Shown: positions 9,671 through 20,156, numbered from the stretch's first letter. The stretch: DNA of 64,000 nucleotides from Niallia circulans NBRC 13626 (GCF_001591585.1 NZ_BCVE01000007.1:1-64000), one strand, 5' to 3'. Notes: generated by a model not told the origin, from the sequence alone. A program made the numbers and translations.

Positions 9671-10745
9671 CTGCTTGTTCCGCAGCATCCTGCTGTGCTT
9701 TTTTTTGTCTTTCTATCTCATCCACCCGCATGACAACATATTCGGTATTTTTTAAAAGCCAATATTGTTTAAGCAGCTTTTGAACATATTTCCGTTCATT
9801 AATGTCTTTCTTATTTGCTTTCATATATTTCTCACAAACTCGAATAACGGGGCCAGGATGAGCTAAATAACTTAAAAATAATAGCATTTCATCGTATTTT
9901 AATGGATTATGCTTAAAGTACGTATATAGCCACTCAATGCATTCATCATTCTGCTTCGGTCCAGTTTTTAAGGAGCGTGAGAGAAATGGAAGTAAATCAT
10001 GACTTGCCGTTCCATACCTAGCTTTTTCAAAATTAGTAAAGTAACCATATCCTCTATCATCATAAAGAAAATGCTCTGATGACAGTTTCCCATGAATAAT
10101 GGAGACTCTTGCCTTTTCATCTTCTTTCGTTTCCTCATACCATTCTTTTAGCTTTGTTTCCGAATAGATCAACGCCTGCCGAATGTCATGGTAATACAGA
10201 CAGAACATTAATTCAAATGGTGACATATACTCTTTATTTTCACATAGCTCAATAAAACCATTTAAAAACTCTTGTTCTTTTTCAATATCTAACTGTGTAT
10301 TTTCAAAATGCTCCTGTCGATCTTCCTTCTCAATTTTCACTTCTTTCGAAGATAAGATATGAAGTCGTGCAAGCTCGCGAAACATTTGCTGATGCTTCCT
10401 GGAATAATTCTCTCTTTCCTCATTTGGTAACCATGGCATTAAGTAAAACAGCTTATTGTCATAAAAAATAGCGTATCTTCCATCCACAGCTGGATAGATC
10501 GGGACAATCCGATTATATCCTTTTTGATATAGCATTCGAATATGACGGGTGAAATCTGCACCTTGATGAGGATCCATTCGTTTCAAAGCAAAAGTTCCTT
10601 TACTACTGTAAATCTTCGCTACTTTTCCGAACTCCTCTACAAAATTCGGTTCGACTGCATATGGCTTCAAAATTGGTGTATACTTCTTTAATATATTTTG
10701 TTCATTCATATCCGCCCACACTTTCTCATAAAGTGAAACTGCCAT
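9657..10745 (-). CDS. ysxE: Spore coat-associated CotS/YsxE family protein (pseudokinase)
   Basis: A 362-residue protein with the aminoglycoside-phosphotransferase/CotS fold, in the position of B. subtilis ysxE, directly downstream of spoVID. In B. subtilis YsxE is a spore coat protein. The ATP-lysine is kept (ALKR, K55), but the catalytic loop reads HGKLSSEH (residues 218-225) where active kinases have HGDxxxxN. The metal-binding DFD motif is TNFE (237-240). All key aspartates are replaced, so this looks like a structural pseudokinase. The start is uncertain: GGAG lies only a few bases from the ATG at 10745, and an internal ATG at residue 13 is an alternative. Confidence 0.85.
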   Translation of the reverse strand: MAVSLYEKVWADMNEQNILKKYTPILKPYAVEPNFVEEFGKVAKIYSSKGTFALKRMDPHQGADFTRHIRMLYQKGYNRIVPIYPAVDGRYAIFYDNKLFYLMPWLPNEERENYSRKHQQMFRELARLHILSSKEVKIEKEDRQEHFENTQLDIEKEQEFLNGFIELCENKEYMSPFELMFCLYYHDIRQALIYSETKLKEWYEETKEDEKARVSIIHGKLSSEHFLYDDRGYGYFTNFEKARYGTASHDLLPFLSRSLKTGPKQNDECIEWLYTYFKHNPLKYDEMLLFLSYLAHPGPVIRVCEKYMKANKKDINERKYVQKLLKQYWLLKNTEYVVMRVDEIERQKKAQQDAAEQAETQD

Positions 10746-10893
10746 CTTCTCCGTTTCTATCGATGGTTAGTTGACGATTCGGGCATTTATCATATATTCG
10801 ATTAACAATCGACTCTATTTTGTTTTCCTCCCCAATTCCTTTCACTCTCTTACTGTTTAAACTTCAAGAGCAAAAGACGGTTGAAAAGCCAAG

Positions 10894-10931
10894 AAAAACA
10901 GTCAAGCAGGATTTTCTCCTGCCTGCTGTTT
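10894..10931 (-). terminator. Rho-independent terminator after spoVID
   Basis: On the minus strand AAACAGCAGGCAGGA pairs across a GAAAA loop with TCCTGCTTGACTGTTTTT, ending in a T-run at about 10892-10898. It sits a few bases after the spoVID stop and before ysxE. Confidence 0.8.
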
Positions 10932-10936
10932 GTGCC

Positions 10937-12160
10937 CTATTTCTCTACAAAATTCCTAGGAATATACAAAACTTGCCCCTCATAGATATCTTGATTTGCT
11001 TCCATGCGATTTTCTTTTAACAATGCATGGATATTTACATTATATCGGTCACTTAATTTTTCTAATGTATCGCCTTGCTGTACAATACAAACTTTCACTT
11101 TTGTATGCTTCTCTTCTTCTTTTCTAGCAAAAAACTCTGTAAAAGTAAGAGACTTTGTTTTATTAAAGAAGCCTTTCTTCTTTTTAGGCTCCTCATTAGG
11201 AGAAGAAGATGATTCTTCTAGTTCCTCTTCTTCCAAAACAACCTCTTCTTGCTTTACTTCAGTGGAGGATTCGTGATCTGGTTTTTGAAAGACTTCTTCT
11301 GCAGAAAATACTTTTTCTTCACTCCGTAATATGGAAACTTTCATCTCTGGCTCTGCAGGAGTAGTCTCATCCTCCTTTCTAACTGCCTCAGAAAAATAAG
11401 GGATCTTTGTATGTTCGTTTGTGCTCCATTCATCCTCCTCTTCTGGAGTCTTTCTAACCTCTAACTCGAAGGAAGAGTATAAGTCATCCTCTGTTTCCTT
11501 CTCTTCACGCAATTCTTCTAGTAAGGGACTAACAATTTGAAATGGACTAACCGCAATTTCAACAGGTTCTTCTATGGAATCAGTTAAAACGTCCTCCTCC
11601 TCTTCCTTCGAATGATCCCGTACTAGTTCCACTTCTTCTGCCTTCTCTTCCACTATTTCTGCCTCTTTTTCCGTATGCCGTGCTACTTCCAACTCTTCTT
11701 CTATTTCCTCCGCTATATCTTCCTCCACTTCTTCAGCAGCCAAGCCAGAAATAGTTAAATCAGCCGTTAAATTTAAGCAGCTTCTTTCGGGAAAAACATA
11801 ATCAAAAGTGTCAATCTCGATTTCCACATCATCAAGACTTGTCACTCTTTCAAGAGGAATCGTAATATCAACAGGGAAATGGTGTAAAAATTCACATACC
11901 CCTTCCTCTCTCTCCATTACAGAATGAACTAATTTAGGAGCCTTAAAAACCTCCTCCTCTTCTTGTTCCCCTTCATTGTAGCGTTTGTATTCACCACTAA
12001 GCTCTAAAGAGCCTTGAATGATAATATACTGATCGTTCTCTTGGATCGTTATATTGGGATCAAGTGAAATGGAAAGCAGATCTGCTACTTCCTGTCCTTT
12101 TTGAAACCAGACGGACTCTTCCAATGAAAACCGTAAAATAGACGAATTTTCTTGAGACAA
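10937..12160 (-). CDS. spoVID: Spore coat assembly protein SpoVID
   Basis: A 407-residue morphogenetic protein. In B. subtilis SpoVID drives encasement of the forespore by coat proteins together with SafA. The conserved N-terminal region carries the FQKGQEVADLLSISLDP and GSLELSGEY blocks. A long, very acidic, Glu-rich linker follows, and the protein ends in a single LysM domain (last 50 residues, VQQGDTLEKLSDRYNV) of the peptidoglycan/lipid-II binding type. The start is taken as TTG at 12160, because AGAGGAGGA lies seven bases before it; the upstream in-frame ATG (12187) precedes that ribosome binding site. A sigma-E-like pair (TCATAAA at 12234-12240, CATAAGTT at 12212-12219) fits mother-cell expression. 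Confidence 0.93.
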   Translation of the reverse strand: MSQENSSILRFSLEESVWFQKGQEVADLLSISLDPNITIQENDQYIIIQGSLELSGEYKRYNEGEQEEEEVFKAPKLVHSVMEREEGVCEFLHHFPVDITIPLERVTSLDDVEIEIDTFDYVFPERSCLNLTADLTISGLAAEEVEEDIAEEIEEELEVARHTEKEAEIVEEKAEEVELVRDHSKEEEEDVLTDSIEEPVEIAVSPFQIVSPLLEELREEKETEDDLYSSFELEVRKTPEEEDEWSTNEHTKIPYFSEAVRKEDETTPAEPEMKVSILRSEEKVFSAEEVFQKPDHESSTEVKQEEVVLEEEELEESSSSPNEEPKKKKGFFNKTKSLTFTEFFARKEEEKHTKVKVCIVQQGDTLEKLSDRYNVNIHALLKENRMEANQDIYEGQVLYIPRNFVEK

Positions 12161-12452
12161 AGCGACTCCTCCTCTCATTCCTTTCACGTGTATATCACTA
12201 TTGTCTTTAAAAACTTATGATTATCTGTAACACTTTATGAATATTTCTTTTATTTGTTTGGCTAAGAAAGAATCGAATCTCAACAAAAAATCTTATTTTT
12301 CTGAATTTATACACCAAATTGTTAAAACTATTTATACTTCTAGCCGTTTTTTCCCATTATGGTCCGATATAATAAAAGAAGATTTTGTAAGTTAACAAAA
12401 TTACTTAAATTGGAAATGCAGGAATTCTGCATTTTATTAAAGAGGAGGTTTT

Positions 12453-13208
12453 ATGATGGCTTTTTCTGTGTTAATGTACCACGAAATAAGAAAAGAGGAA
12501 GATTTTCAAGCAGCAGAACTACATCCAATTGATGTCAAACAAGCATATAAGGATTTCTTGCCCTCTCCCCTTTTCATTACACTAGAAAAATTTGAACAAC
12601 AAATGGAGTATTTATTTAACAATGGTTTCCACACTTTATCTTTAGAGGAAGTAAAGGCATATTATGAAGGAGGCAATTCCTTACCCGAAAAATCAATATT
12701 ACTTACTTTTGATGACTGCTTTCAATCCATCAAAGAATATGCTTATCCGATTCTAAAAAAATATCAATTTCACGCAACAGCATTTGTGGTAACAGGATGG
12801 CTGCATGATAACAAACGCATATTTGCAAAAGATAAATCTGTCTGTTTATCTACAAGAGACCTAGAGGAAATGAAAGACGTATTTGAATATGCCAATCACA
12901 CACATCAAATGCATATACGTACAAGTGAGTCAGAAAGTCTATTAATGACTTCTAGTAAAGAAACTTTTGCCAAAGATCTAGACGAATGCAACGAACATAT
13001 TCTAATCAACCATAAAAATGTATTTGCCTATCCATTTGGCCTATTCAATGAATCCAATATACTCACTTTAAAAGAAAAAGAATTTAAACTTGCATTCACT
13101 TGTGAAAATGGTCACAATGATATGCAGAGTAATCCCCTTTTACTAAAAAGAAATGCCATTCCTTATTTAATAGACTTAGAGGCATTTAAGAAAATTGTAA
13201 CCATTTAG
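12453..13208 (+). CDS. Leaderless CE4 polysaccharide deacetylase-like protein
   Basis: A 251-residue NodB/CE4-fold hydrolase. The metal and catalytic motif TFDD is at residues 85-88. The second motif is HTHQMH (149-154), matching the H-T-x-x-x-H form of PgaB/YxkH-type members, and a third motif reads AYPFG (192-196). Unlike most family members it starts directly with the MYHEI segment, with no signal peptide or membrane anchor, so it should be cytoplasmic. AGAGGAGG lies just before the ATG pair at 12453/12456. The next gene, a substrate-binding lipoprotein, starts eight bases after its stop, so the two form one operon. A role in hydrolysing an imported N-acyl or related small substrate is inference. 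Confidence 0.8.
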   Translation: MMAFSVLMYHEIRKEEDFQAAELHPIDVKQAYKDFLPSPLFITLEKFEQQMEYLFNNGFHTLSLEEVKAYYEGGNSLPEKSILLTFDDCFQSIKEYAYPILKKYQFHATAFVVTGWLHDNKRIFAKDKSVCLSTRDLEEMKDVFEYANHTHQMHIRTSESESLLMTSSKETFAKDLDECNEHILINHKNVFAYPFGLFNESNILTLKEKEFKLAFTCENGHNDMQSNPLLLKRNAIPYLIDLEAFKKIVTI

Positions 13209-13215
13209 GAGGAAG

Positions 13216-14184
13216 ATGATGAAAAAAATATGGACACTATCCTTCATACTCGTTTTCGTTTTAATTACTGCTGCTTGTGAAAAGACAGCCACAACTAAAA
13301 CAGCTAATCCAGAAAATAACACGTCTGAAAAACCATCCAGTGAAGAACTAACTATCGGCATTTTGCCAGCAGAATCAGCAATACCAATTATTTTAGCAAA
13401 GGAAAATGGCTACTTTGATAAAGAAGGAATAAAGGTTTCCATCAAATCCTTCTCTGCTCCAACTGATCGAAATGTTGCCATCCAAGCGAATGAAGTAGAC
13501 GGAACAATCGCAGATGTCATGACAGCAGCAGCTTTTATGGAAAATGGCATAAAGATGAAGATTACTTCTGATATAAGTGAAGATTTTAAAATACTATCCT
13601 CTCCAAACTCAGGAGTGACAGAGATGAAAGAGTTAGATGGAAAAAATGTTTCCCTTGTGCCGAATTTTATCTTGGAATATATTATGGATGATTTTGCAGC
13701 GAAAGAAGACTTCACTTATAATATCGTGGAAATCCCTTCTTTTTCTAGTCGTGCAGAAGCACTTATGGCAGACAAAGTGGATGGAGTTGTCTTTACAGAA
13801 CCACAGGCTAGCATGCTAGTCAGCCAAGGTGCTCACCTTTTAGGAAGCTCAACAGATGCAGGAATTAAAGGAGGATCCATTCTATTTTCAGATGAACTAA
13901 TATCCTCTAAACCAGCAGATATCAAAGCGTTTTATAAAGCTTATAATGAAGCTATTGACTATATGAACAATACAAAAGCAAAGGAATATGCTGATATATT
14001 AACTAAATACCAATTTCCTGAAGCTATGAGCAACTATTTAACAACAAAAGAAAGCTTTCCTTATGCAAGTGTAGTGCCAAAAAATTCCTTTGATTCCATT
14101 GTTCAATGGACAAAAGAGAAAGGGCAAATTAAAGAAAGCTATTCCTATGAAGATTTAACAGACTTTACTTTGTTGCCAAATTAA
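13216..14184 (+). CDS. SsuA/THI5-like ABC transporter substrate-binding lipoprotein
   Basis: A 322-residue lipoprotein. A short hydrophobic leader ends in the lipobox ITAAC (C22), so it is lipid-anchored to the outer face of the membrane. The mature part has the periplasmic-binding fold of the nitrate/sulfonate/taurine/pyrimidine-precursor group: LTIGILPAESAIPIILAKENGYF at the start, which in this group contacts the ligand, and the VDGVVFTEPQASML segment later. The ligand is unknown; the Cys-rich motif of THI5-type pyrimidine enzymes is missing. It is co-transcribed with the deacetylase, and its likely partners are the permease and ATPase that converge on it from the other strand. Confidence 0.85.
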   Translation: MMKKIWTLSFILVFVLITAACEKTATTKTANPENNTSEKPSSEELTIGILPAESAIPIILAKENGYFDKEGIKVSIKSFSAPTDRNVAIQANEVDGTIADVMTAAAFMENGIKMKITSDISEDFKILSSPNSGVTEMKELDGKNVSLVPNFILEYIMDDFAAKEDFTYNIVEIPSFSSRAEALMADKVDGVVFTEPQASMLVSQGAHLLGSSTDAGIKGGSILFSDELISSKPADIKAFYKAYNEAIDYMNNTKAKEYADILTKYQFPEAMSNYLTTKESFPYASVVPKNSFDSIVQWTKEKGQIKESYSYEDLTDFTLLPN

Positions 14185-14263
14185 AAGGGACAATTTTTAG
14201 GAAAACAGAGCAGACTGAATACAAGTATACTTGATTTATTTTGATTACGGTTATTATCATAGT

Positions 14264-14325
14264 AGATTCTCCTTACTGCGTATTGATTGCATTGATACAT
14301 GCAGCATATAGGAGAATCTTTTTAT
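14264..14325 (+). terminator. Terminator of the deacetylase-lipoprotein operon
   Basis: AGATTCTCCT (14264-14273) pairs with AGGAGAATCT (14310-14319) and is followed by TTTTT on the plus strand. The sequence from here to 14470 holds no convincing gene. Confidence 0.85.
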
Positions 14326-14470
14326 TTATACAAGCCCTAAAACGCTCCTATAAGAGTTGTGAGAAAACCAAGCCAAATGTATTCAATCTGCGGGTGATTT
14401 CCCCAGCCTACTTTCTTAAATTTAAATGGGGCAAATTATCCCCTTCCCCCTAAACTATATTTATCTCTTT

Positions 14471-15223
14471 TTACTTATAATTCCAAGGTGTCGTTTTTAA
14501 TTCTAGTTTATCTAATAAAATAAATAGCAATAAACCAATACATCCTAAGGCTACAATTCCTGCGAACATTTCTTCATAATTCATTTTTGTCCAAGCGCTG
14601 ATAATATAGTAGCCAATTCCATATGTCGTTGCATAGTTTTCGGCAAAAAATAAGGTTGCTAAACTAATCCCTATGCTGATTCTTATCCCCGTAAATATCG
14701 CTGGTAGTATTACTGGAAAAATTAAATAGATAAATTGCTGGAAAATAGATGCCCGATAGCCGTTCATCACTTTGAAATAGCTTGCTGGTATTTGTAAGAC
14801 ACCATCTCTGACAGACAAAATGATTTGAAAAATAATAATCCAAATAATTAACATGATTTTAGACTGGTTTCCTAGACCATACAAAATCATAAATATCGGT
14901 AAAAATGCTACTTTGGGAATTGGATATATATAATATAAAAAAGGGGATAGCCAGGTATTAACTCGCTTATTTTTCCCTAAAATAATTCCCACTGGAATAC
15001 CTATTACCAAAGAAATGAATAAAGCAATGAAAATTCTTAACAAACTAGCTCCTGAATGAAGAAGCAATATATATTTTTCTTGCCACATATAAGTAACTGT
15101 TAAAAGCGGGGAGGGGATAGTGTGAGACTGGAGGAGAAAATAGACAGTATACCAAAATAAACCGACACTTATAAAACCTAAGAATAGTTGATTCACGATG
15201 ATTTTTTTCATAATTTTGTTCAT
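14471..15223 (-). CDS. ABC transporter permease (SsuC/TauC-like)
   Basis: A 250-residue integral membrane protein with about six membrane helices. It carries the BPD-transporter coupling segment near PASYFKVMNGYRASIFQQF (EAA loop), and PIPKVAFLPIFMILYGLG, which is typical of the SsuC/TauC/ThiX permeases. It overlaps the upstream ATPase gene by four bases (ATGA), indicating translational coupling. Together with the ATPase and the convergent lipoprotein it would form one importer. Substrate unknown. Confidence 0.9.
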   Translation of the reverse strand: MNKIMKKIIVNQLFLGFISVGLFWYTVYFLLQSHTIPSPLLTVTYMWQEKYILLLHSGASLLRIFIALFISLVIGIPVGIILGKNKRVNTWLSPFLYYIYPIPKVAFLPIFMILYGLGNQSKIMLIIWIIIFQIILSVRDGVLQIPASYFKVMNGYRASIFQQFIYLIFPVILPAIFTGIRISIGISLATLFFAENYATTYGIGYYIISAWTKMNYEEMFAGIVALGCIGLLLFILLDKLELKTTPWNYK

Positions 15224-15963
15224 ACATGTACCGCCGCTAATCTTTTTCGTACTTCAATACAAGCCTTATAGAAGGATAAATTGTCCTTTGCTCTCTCTAC
15301 TCTAAATAGCGGATTTTCAATCGTCTCGATATCCCCATTATCTTGTAGCAATAAAATAAACTCCCCCAGAAGGACTGCCTCTTCAATATTATGCGTAACA
15401 AACAGTAACGTGGTCTGCCGTTTTTCCACCTGCTCAGCAATTAACTGTTGAATTTGTTCTTTTGTCATTTCATCTAATGTAGATGTTGGCTCATCCATTA
15501 ACAACAAATCAGGTTTATTAATAAGTGTTCTTGCTAAAGCTACCCTTTGCTGCTGCCCTCCACTTAACTCCGTTGGATATTTACTCTCCATCCCACTTAA
15601 CCCAACTTCTCTTATTAACGCTGTTACCCTATCCTTTATTTCCTGTTTCGCTTTTCTATTATCTAATTTTAAAGGCATTGAAATAGCATCAAATACATTT
15701 AACCAAGGAAAAAGGCCTAAATCTTGAAACATAAAGCCAATATCCTTTTGTGGATGCTGGATTCTCTTCCCATCCATTAATATTTCTCCTTCCGTTGGGT
15801 TTAAGAAACCAGCGAGAAGATGGAGAAGTGTACTTTTCCCCACTCCAGACTTACCAATTAAAGCATATGATTTGCCCTTTTCTAAATTCAAATTGATTTT
15901 ATTTAAGATAGTAGTATGATCATACGTAAAACTAACGTCCTGCATCTTTACAAATGAATCCAT
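15220..15963 (-). CDS. ABC transporter ATP-binding protein (SsuB/TauB-like)
   Basis: A 247-residue ATPase. Walker A is GKSGVGKST (near residue 37), the Q-loop FMFQDLGLFPW, the signature LSGGQQQRVALA and Walker B LLLMDEPTSTLD. Best fit is the nitrate/sulfonate/taurine import subfamily. It is the first gene of a two-gene unit with the permease. The upstream region (15964-16080) shows no TPP or other riboswitch that would name the substrate. Confidence 0.9.
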   Translation of the reverse strand: MDSFVKMQDVSFTYDHTTILNKINLNLEKGKSYALIGKSGVGKSTLLHLLAGFLNPTEGEILMDGKRIQHPQKDIGFMFQDLGLFPWLNVFDAISMPLKLDNRKAKQEIKDRVTALIREVGLSGMESKYPTELSGGQQQRVALARTLINKPDLLLMDEPTSTLDEMTKEQIQQLIAEQVEKRQTTLLFVTHNIEEAVLLGEFILLLQDNGDIETIENPLFRVERAKDNLSFYKACIEVRKRLAAVHV

Positions 15964-16081
15964 GAAAAAATCCCTTCTTGTCCTATTAATAGTTGCATCA
16001 TAACATACTATTTCCCTTCATAAAGTGGCAAAAAATCGACAGTTCTAGGTAATTTGAACGCATAGAAAGATGGGAACAACT

Positions 16082-16131
16082 AAAACAGCCTAAAATCCCG
16101 ATAAATTGCCATGGGGATTTTAGGCTGTTTT
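16082..16131 (-). terminator. Strong terminator of the hem operon
   Basis: An 18-base perfect stem: AAAACAGCCTAAAATCCC (16082-16099) against GGGATTTTAGGCTGTTTT (16114-16131). It lies 39 bases beyond the hemL stop. T-rich ends on both strands make it potentially bidirectional. Confidence 0.9.
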
Positions 16132-16169
16132 ATTTTGCTATAACTAATAAGTTATTTTACAGTTTTAAT

Positions 16170-17459
16170 TTAAGCTTTCAACGTAGAAAAAGCTTGTTCA
16201 GCAGCAAGAATCGTATGCTCAATATCCTCATCCGATAATGCCGTAGATAAAAACATCCCTTCAAATTGAGAAGGAGGAAGAAATACGCCTTGTTCTAACA
16301 TACTATTATAAAAGGCTGCAAAGTAATCTAGATTAGATGTTTTTGCACTTTCATAATCTTTTACATCTTCATTAGTAAAGAAGAAACCAATCATAGAGCC
16401 AGCACGATTTACTGTAAACGGAATTTCATATTTTGCAGCTGCTGCTTTTAAGCCTTCTTCTAAACGATCCGCTTTTCGGATAAACTCTTTATACGTATCT
16501 TTTGTTAATTGCGATATTGTTTCAAAACCTGCTGTCATTGCAAGTGGATTACCAGATAATGTACCAGCTTGGTATATCGGTCCGCTTGGTGCAATTTGGT
16601 TCATAATTTCTGCTTTTCCACCATATGCACCAACAGGTAATCCTCCTCCAATTACTTTTCCGAGACAAGTTATATCAGGGGTAATGCCAAAGTAATCCTG
16701 CGCGCATCCGTAGTCCACACGGAATCCTGTCATGACTTCATCAAAAATAAGTAATGCACCATATTCTGTTGTCACATCACGCAGTCCTTGCAGAAATCCT
16801 GGCTTTGGAGGAACAACTCCCATATTTCCCGCAACCGGCTCCGCAATAATAGCTGCAATGTCTTCCCCATACATAGAAAAGGCATATTTTACACTCTCTA
16901 AATCATTATAAGCAACTGTAATCGTATTTGCTGCAACACTTTCGGGCACTCCAGGACTATCTGGTAAACCAAGTGTAGCTACCCCAGATCCTGCTTTAAT
17001 AAGCAAAGAATCGCCATGTCCATGATAACAGCCTTCAAATTTCAGAATTTTATTTCTACCCGTATAGCCGCGAGCTAAACGGATTGCACTCATTGTAGCC
17101 TCTGTGCCGGAGGAAACCATCCGAACGATTTCGATACTCGGCACACGTTCTTTTACAAGAGCAGCAAGCTCGTTTTCAATTAACGTTGGTGCTCCAAAAC
17201 TAGTTCCTTTTTCAGCAACCTTTTTAATTCCCTCGACTACTCGATCATCAGCATGTCCTAAAATAAGCGGCCCCCATGATAAAACATAGTCAATATATTC
17301 ATTGCCATCAATATCAAAGATTTTCGAGCCTTTCCCTGCCTCCATAAACACTGGGTTTCTTTTAACAGATTTAAAAGCACGGACCGGGCTATTTACCCCT
17401 CCTGGCATTAACTCTACTGCTTCTTTATATGCAGCTTCTGATTTTTGATAGGAACGCAT
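16170..17459 (-). CDS. hemL: Glutamate-1-semialdehyde 2,1-aminomutase
   Basis: A 429-residue PLP enzyme that converts glutamate-1-semialdehyde to 5-aminolevulinate, the second step of the C5 haem pathway. The Schiff-base lysine is K268 in [13 protein letters not shown], and the [15 protein letters not shown] phosphate-binding segment is intact. Full family length. It is the last gene of hemAXCDBL, 14 bases after hemB, and is followed by a strong terminator. Confidence 0.97.
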   Translation of the reverse strand: MRSYQKSEAAYKEAVELMPGGVNSPVRAFKSVKRNPVFMEAGKGSKIFDIDGNEYIDYVLSWGPLILGHADDRVVEGIKKVAEKGTSFGAPTLIENELAALVKERVPSIEIVRMVSSGTEATMSAIRLARGYTGRNKILKFEGCYHGHGDSLLIKAGSGVATLGLPDSPGVPESVAANTITVAYNDLESVKYAFSMYGEDIAAIIAEPVAGNMGVVPPKPGFLQGLRDVTTEYGALLIFDEVMTGFRVDYGCAQDYFGITPDITCLGKVIGGGLPVGAYGGKAEIMNQIAPSGPIYQAGTLSGNPLAMTAGFETISQLTKDTYKEFIRKADRLEEGLKAAAAKYEIPFTVNRAGSMIGFFFTNEDVKDYESAKTSNLDYFAAFYNSMLEQGVFLPPSQFEGMFLSTALSDEDIEHTILAAEQAFSTLKA

Positions 17460-17473
17460 TTAACTTTCCTCCT

Positions 17474-18448
17474 TTATTGTTCTTTTAACATACGTGCAAC
17501 ATCTTTAGCAAAATAGGTGATAATTAAATCTGCTCCAGCACGTTTCATACTAGTCATAGTTTCCATTATAATTCTATCTTCCTCAATCCAGCCATTTTGT
17601 GCCGCAGCTTTTACCATGCTGTATTCTCCACTTACATTATAGGTAACAATCGGCAAATTCCATTCATTTTTCATATCACGAACAATATCTAAATAAGGAA
17701 GACCTGGCTTAACAATAAGAAAATCTGCTCCTTCTGCGACATCACTTTCTGCTTCTCTAAATGCTTCCAGACGATTAGCGGGATCCATTTGATAGGCTTT
17801 GCGATCGCCAAATTGTGGGGTACTATCAGCAGCTTCACGGAATGGACCGTAAAAAGCAGAAGCATATTTTACAGCATAACTCATAATTGGTATATCAATG
17901 AATCCAGCTTCATCTAAACCTTTTCTAATAGCTGCTACAAAGCCATCCATCATATTAGAAGGAGCAATAATATCCGCTCCAGCTTCCGCTTGGCTGACCG
18001 CAGCCTTCACAAGCAATTCTAATGATTCATCATTAAGCACTCTTCCAGCTTCAATTACACCACAATGTCCGTGGCTAGTATATTCACATAAGCATGTATC
18101 TGCAATGACAATCATGTCCGGATAGTTGGCTTTAATATATTTGATACCTTCCTGAACAATACCATGATCGTGGAATGCTTGTGTTCCACATTCGTCTTTT
18201 TCCTTTGGAATACCGAATAATAACACAGATTTGATTCCCAGCGCCTGAACTTCATCCATTTCTTCCTTCAACCGATCAATTGAAAACTGATAAATGCCAG
18301 GCATAGAAGAAATTTCAGTCTTGCTATTTTCTTCTTCTGTAATAAAAATCGGATAAATTAAATCATCCAAATGTACATATGTTTCTTTCACTAATGCTCT
18401 CATATAAGCAGATTGTCTTAATCTGCGATGACGTTTAAATTCAACCAT
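17474..18448 (-). CDS. hemB: Delta-aminolevulinic acid dehydratase (porphobilinogen synthase)
   Basis: A 324-residue enzyme that condenses two 5-aminolevulinates to porphobilinogen. The two active-site lysines are K194 (YAVKYAS) and K247 ([10 protein letters not shown]). The cysteines C119, C121 and C129 in [14 protein letters not shown] form the zinc-dependent type of metal site. Located between hemD and hemL. Confidence 0.97.
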   Translation of the reverse strand: MVEFKRHRRLRQSAYMRALVKETYVHLDDLIYPIFITEEENSKTEISSMPGIYQFSIDRLKEEMDEVQALGIKSVLLFGIPKEKDECGTQAFHDHGIVQEGIKYIKANYPDMIVIADTCLCEYTSHGHCGVIEAGRVLNDESLELLVKAAVSQAEAGADIIAPSNMMDGFVAAIRKGLDEAGFIDIPIMSYAVKYASAFYGPFREAADSTPQFGDRKAYQMDPANRLEAFREAESDVAEGADFLIVKPGLPYLDIVRDMKNEWNLPIVTYNVSGEYSMVKAAAQNGWIEEDRIIMETMTSMKRAGADLIITYFAKDVARMLKEQ

Positions 18449-18463
18449 GGTCTTACCTCCAAA

Positions 18464-19228
18464 TTATTTTGTTAAATACTGCACTAAATGTTCCAGAATA
18501 CTATCAGTTGTATATGGTTTTGCTGTAATCGTTACATGCATCCCATAGCTGTGCAAAGTTTCTGTTGTGATTGGCCCAATGCTAATCACAATACACCTTT
18601 CCACCCTATCAATCAATTGATGTTTTTTGATGATTTGCATAAAATGATGGGCGGTGGAGGAACTGGTAAAAAGCAATACCTCTATATCATTCTTCTTTAT
18701 TTCATCAACAAGCAGCTCTTCACTCTCTAGTGGGAAATACGTTTCATACAATATAGCTTCATCTACTTGTAAACATATTTTCTTTAATTGCTCTGCTAGA
18801 AATTCTCTTGATCTGTTTCCTTTTATAATTAAAACTCTCTGTTTTTTTTCCAGCACTGCTGCAAACTCTGTTGCAAACTGTTCAGCAACAAAATATGTCG
18901 GCATAAAATCTGCTTGATACCCATATTCCGCAATAGCAGCTGTCGTCTTTTCACCGATAACGGCTATTTGAGCAACAATGGTTAATTCTAATCTGTGCAT
19001 TTCTTTAAAAAAAGCATCGACTCCATTACGGCTCGTAAAGACAAGCCAATCATATGCTTTATTTTTTAAAGAAGCAATTACTTCATCTGGAAGTTGTTTT
19101 TCTCGAAACGCGATTAATGGTACTTCAACTGGAATACCGCCTAAATCAATAATCTGCTTTGACAAGACACTCGCTTGTTTTTTTGATCGTGGGACGAGAA
19201 TTTTTTTTCCAAGAAGCTGATTAGCCAT
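18464..19228 (-). CDS. hemD: Uroporphyrinogen-III synthase
   Basis: A 254-residue enzyme that closes and inverts ring D of hydroxymethylbilane. The family is poorly conserved, but the [22 protein letters not shown] and [12 protein letters not shown] blocks of the two-lobed fold are clear. The start overlaps the hemC 3' end by eight bases, pointing to translational coupling within the hem operon. Confidence 0.92.
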   Translation of the reverse strand: MANQLLGKKILVPRSKKQASVLSKQIIDLGGIPVEVPLIAFREKQLPDEVIASLKNKAYDWLVFTSRNGVDAFFKEMHRLELTIVAQIAVIGEKTTAAIAEYGYQADFMPTYFVAEQFATEFAAVLEKKQRVLIIKGNRSREFLAEQLKKICLQVDEAILYETYFPLESEELLVDEIKKNDIEVLLFTSSSTAHHFMQIIKKHQLIDRVERCIVISIGPITTETLHSYGMHVTITAKPYTTDSILEHLVQYLTK

Positions 19229-20156
19229 CGATAATATTCTCCTCTTTCAATCGATCAATCAAGCCCTTTGCACCTTTGTCTGTTAAAATGGCTGCTGCCT
19301 GCTCCCCTACTTCTACTGGATTTTCTCCTGATACTTCTTCCTTATATATCTGTTTCCCATCAGGTGAAATAACTAATGCTGTTAATGACACTTCATTTTC
19401 TTTCACTTGTGCAAATCCTGCGATCGGAACTTGGCAGCCGCCTTCCATACGCTGTAAAAAGGCTCTTTCTGCATAAACAGTACGCGTCGTATCTTGGTTG
19501 GACAGCTTGCTTAGAAGTTCTAATACCTCTTTATCATCTTCACGGCATTCAATAGCAAGGGCACCTTGACCAACTGCCGGCAAGCAGACTTCAGGCTCTA
19601 AAAACTCTGTCACTACATCACTTGTCCATCCCATTCTCGCTAACCCAGCAGCAGCTAATATGATGGCATCATATTCTTCTGTTTCTAGCTTATTTAGACG
19701 GGTATCTATATTTCCGCGTATCCATTTGATTTCAAGGTCAGGACGAACTGCAAGTAATTGAGCACCTCTTCGCAAGCTGCTTGTCCCAATGACTGCCCCT
19801 TCTCTTAAATCTTTTAAAGAGATATGATTTTTACTAATCAAAGCATCTCGATAATCCTCACGCTCAGGAATACAGCCAATGGTTAATCCTTTTGGAAGCT
19901 CAGCCGGCATATCTTTCATACTGTGAACAGCAATATCAATTTCCTTATCCAGCATACTTTGCTCGATTTCTTTTACAAATAGCCCCTTTCCTCCAACCTT
20001 GGATAAAGTGACATCGAGCACAACATCTCCCTTTGTAACCACTTCCTTCACTTCAAATTCAAAAGAAGAATCTAATTTCTTCAGCTGATTAATTACCCAA
20101 TTCGTCTGAGTAATGGCAAGCTTACTTTTCCTCGAACCAACAATTATTTTACGCAT
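19221..20156 (-). CDS. hemC: Porphobilinogen deaminase (hydroxymethylbilane synthase)
   Basis: A 311-residue enzyme that joins four porphobilinogens. C241 in [12 protein letters not shown] is the attachment site of the dipyrromethane cofactor. The N-terminal [12 protein letters not shown] and the [15 protein letters not shown] and RGNIDTRL motifs that contact cofactor and substrate are intact. Confidence 0.97.
   Translation of the reverse strand: MRKIIVGSRKSKLAITQTNWVINQLKKLDSSFEFEVKEVVTKGDVVLDVTLSKVGGKGLFVKEIEQSMLDKEIDIAVHSMKDMPAELPKGLTIGCIPEREDYRDALISKNHISLKDLREGAVIGTSSLRRGAQLLAVRPDLEIKWIRGNIDTRLNKLETEEYDAIILAAAGLARMGWTSDVVTEFLEPEVCLPAVGQGALAIECREDDKEVLELLSKLSNQDTTRTVYAERAFLQRMEGGCQVPIAGFAQVKENEVSLTALVISPDGKQIYKEEVSGENPVEVGEQAAAILTDKGAKGLIDRLKEENIIDG

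Noticed and set aside
14241-14453. 70-codon plus-strand open frame after the lipoprotein gene
   Set aside because: It runs through the operon terminator at 14264-14325 and has no ribosome binding site.
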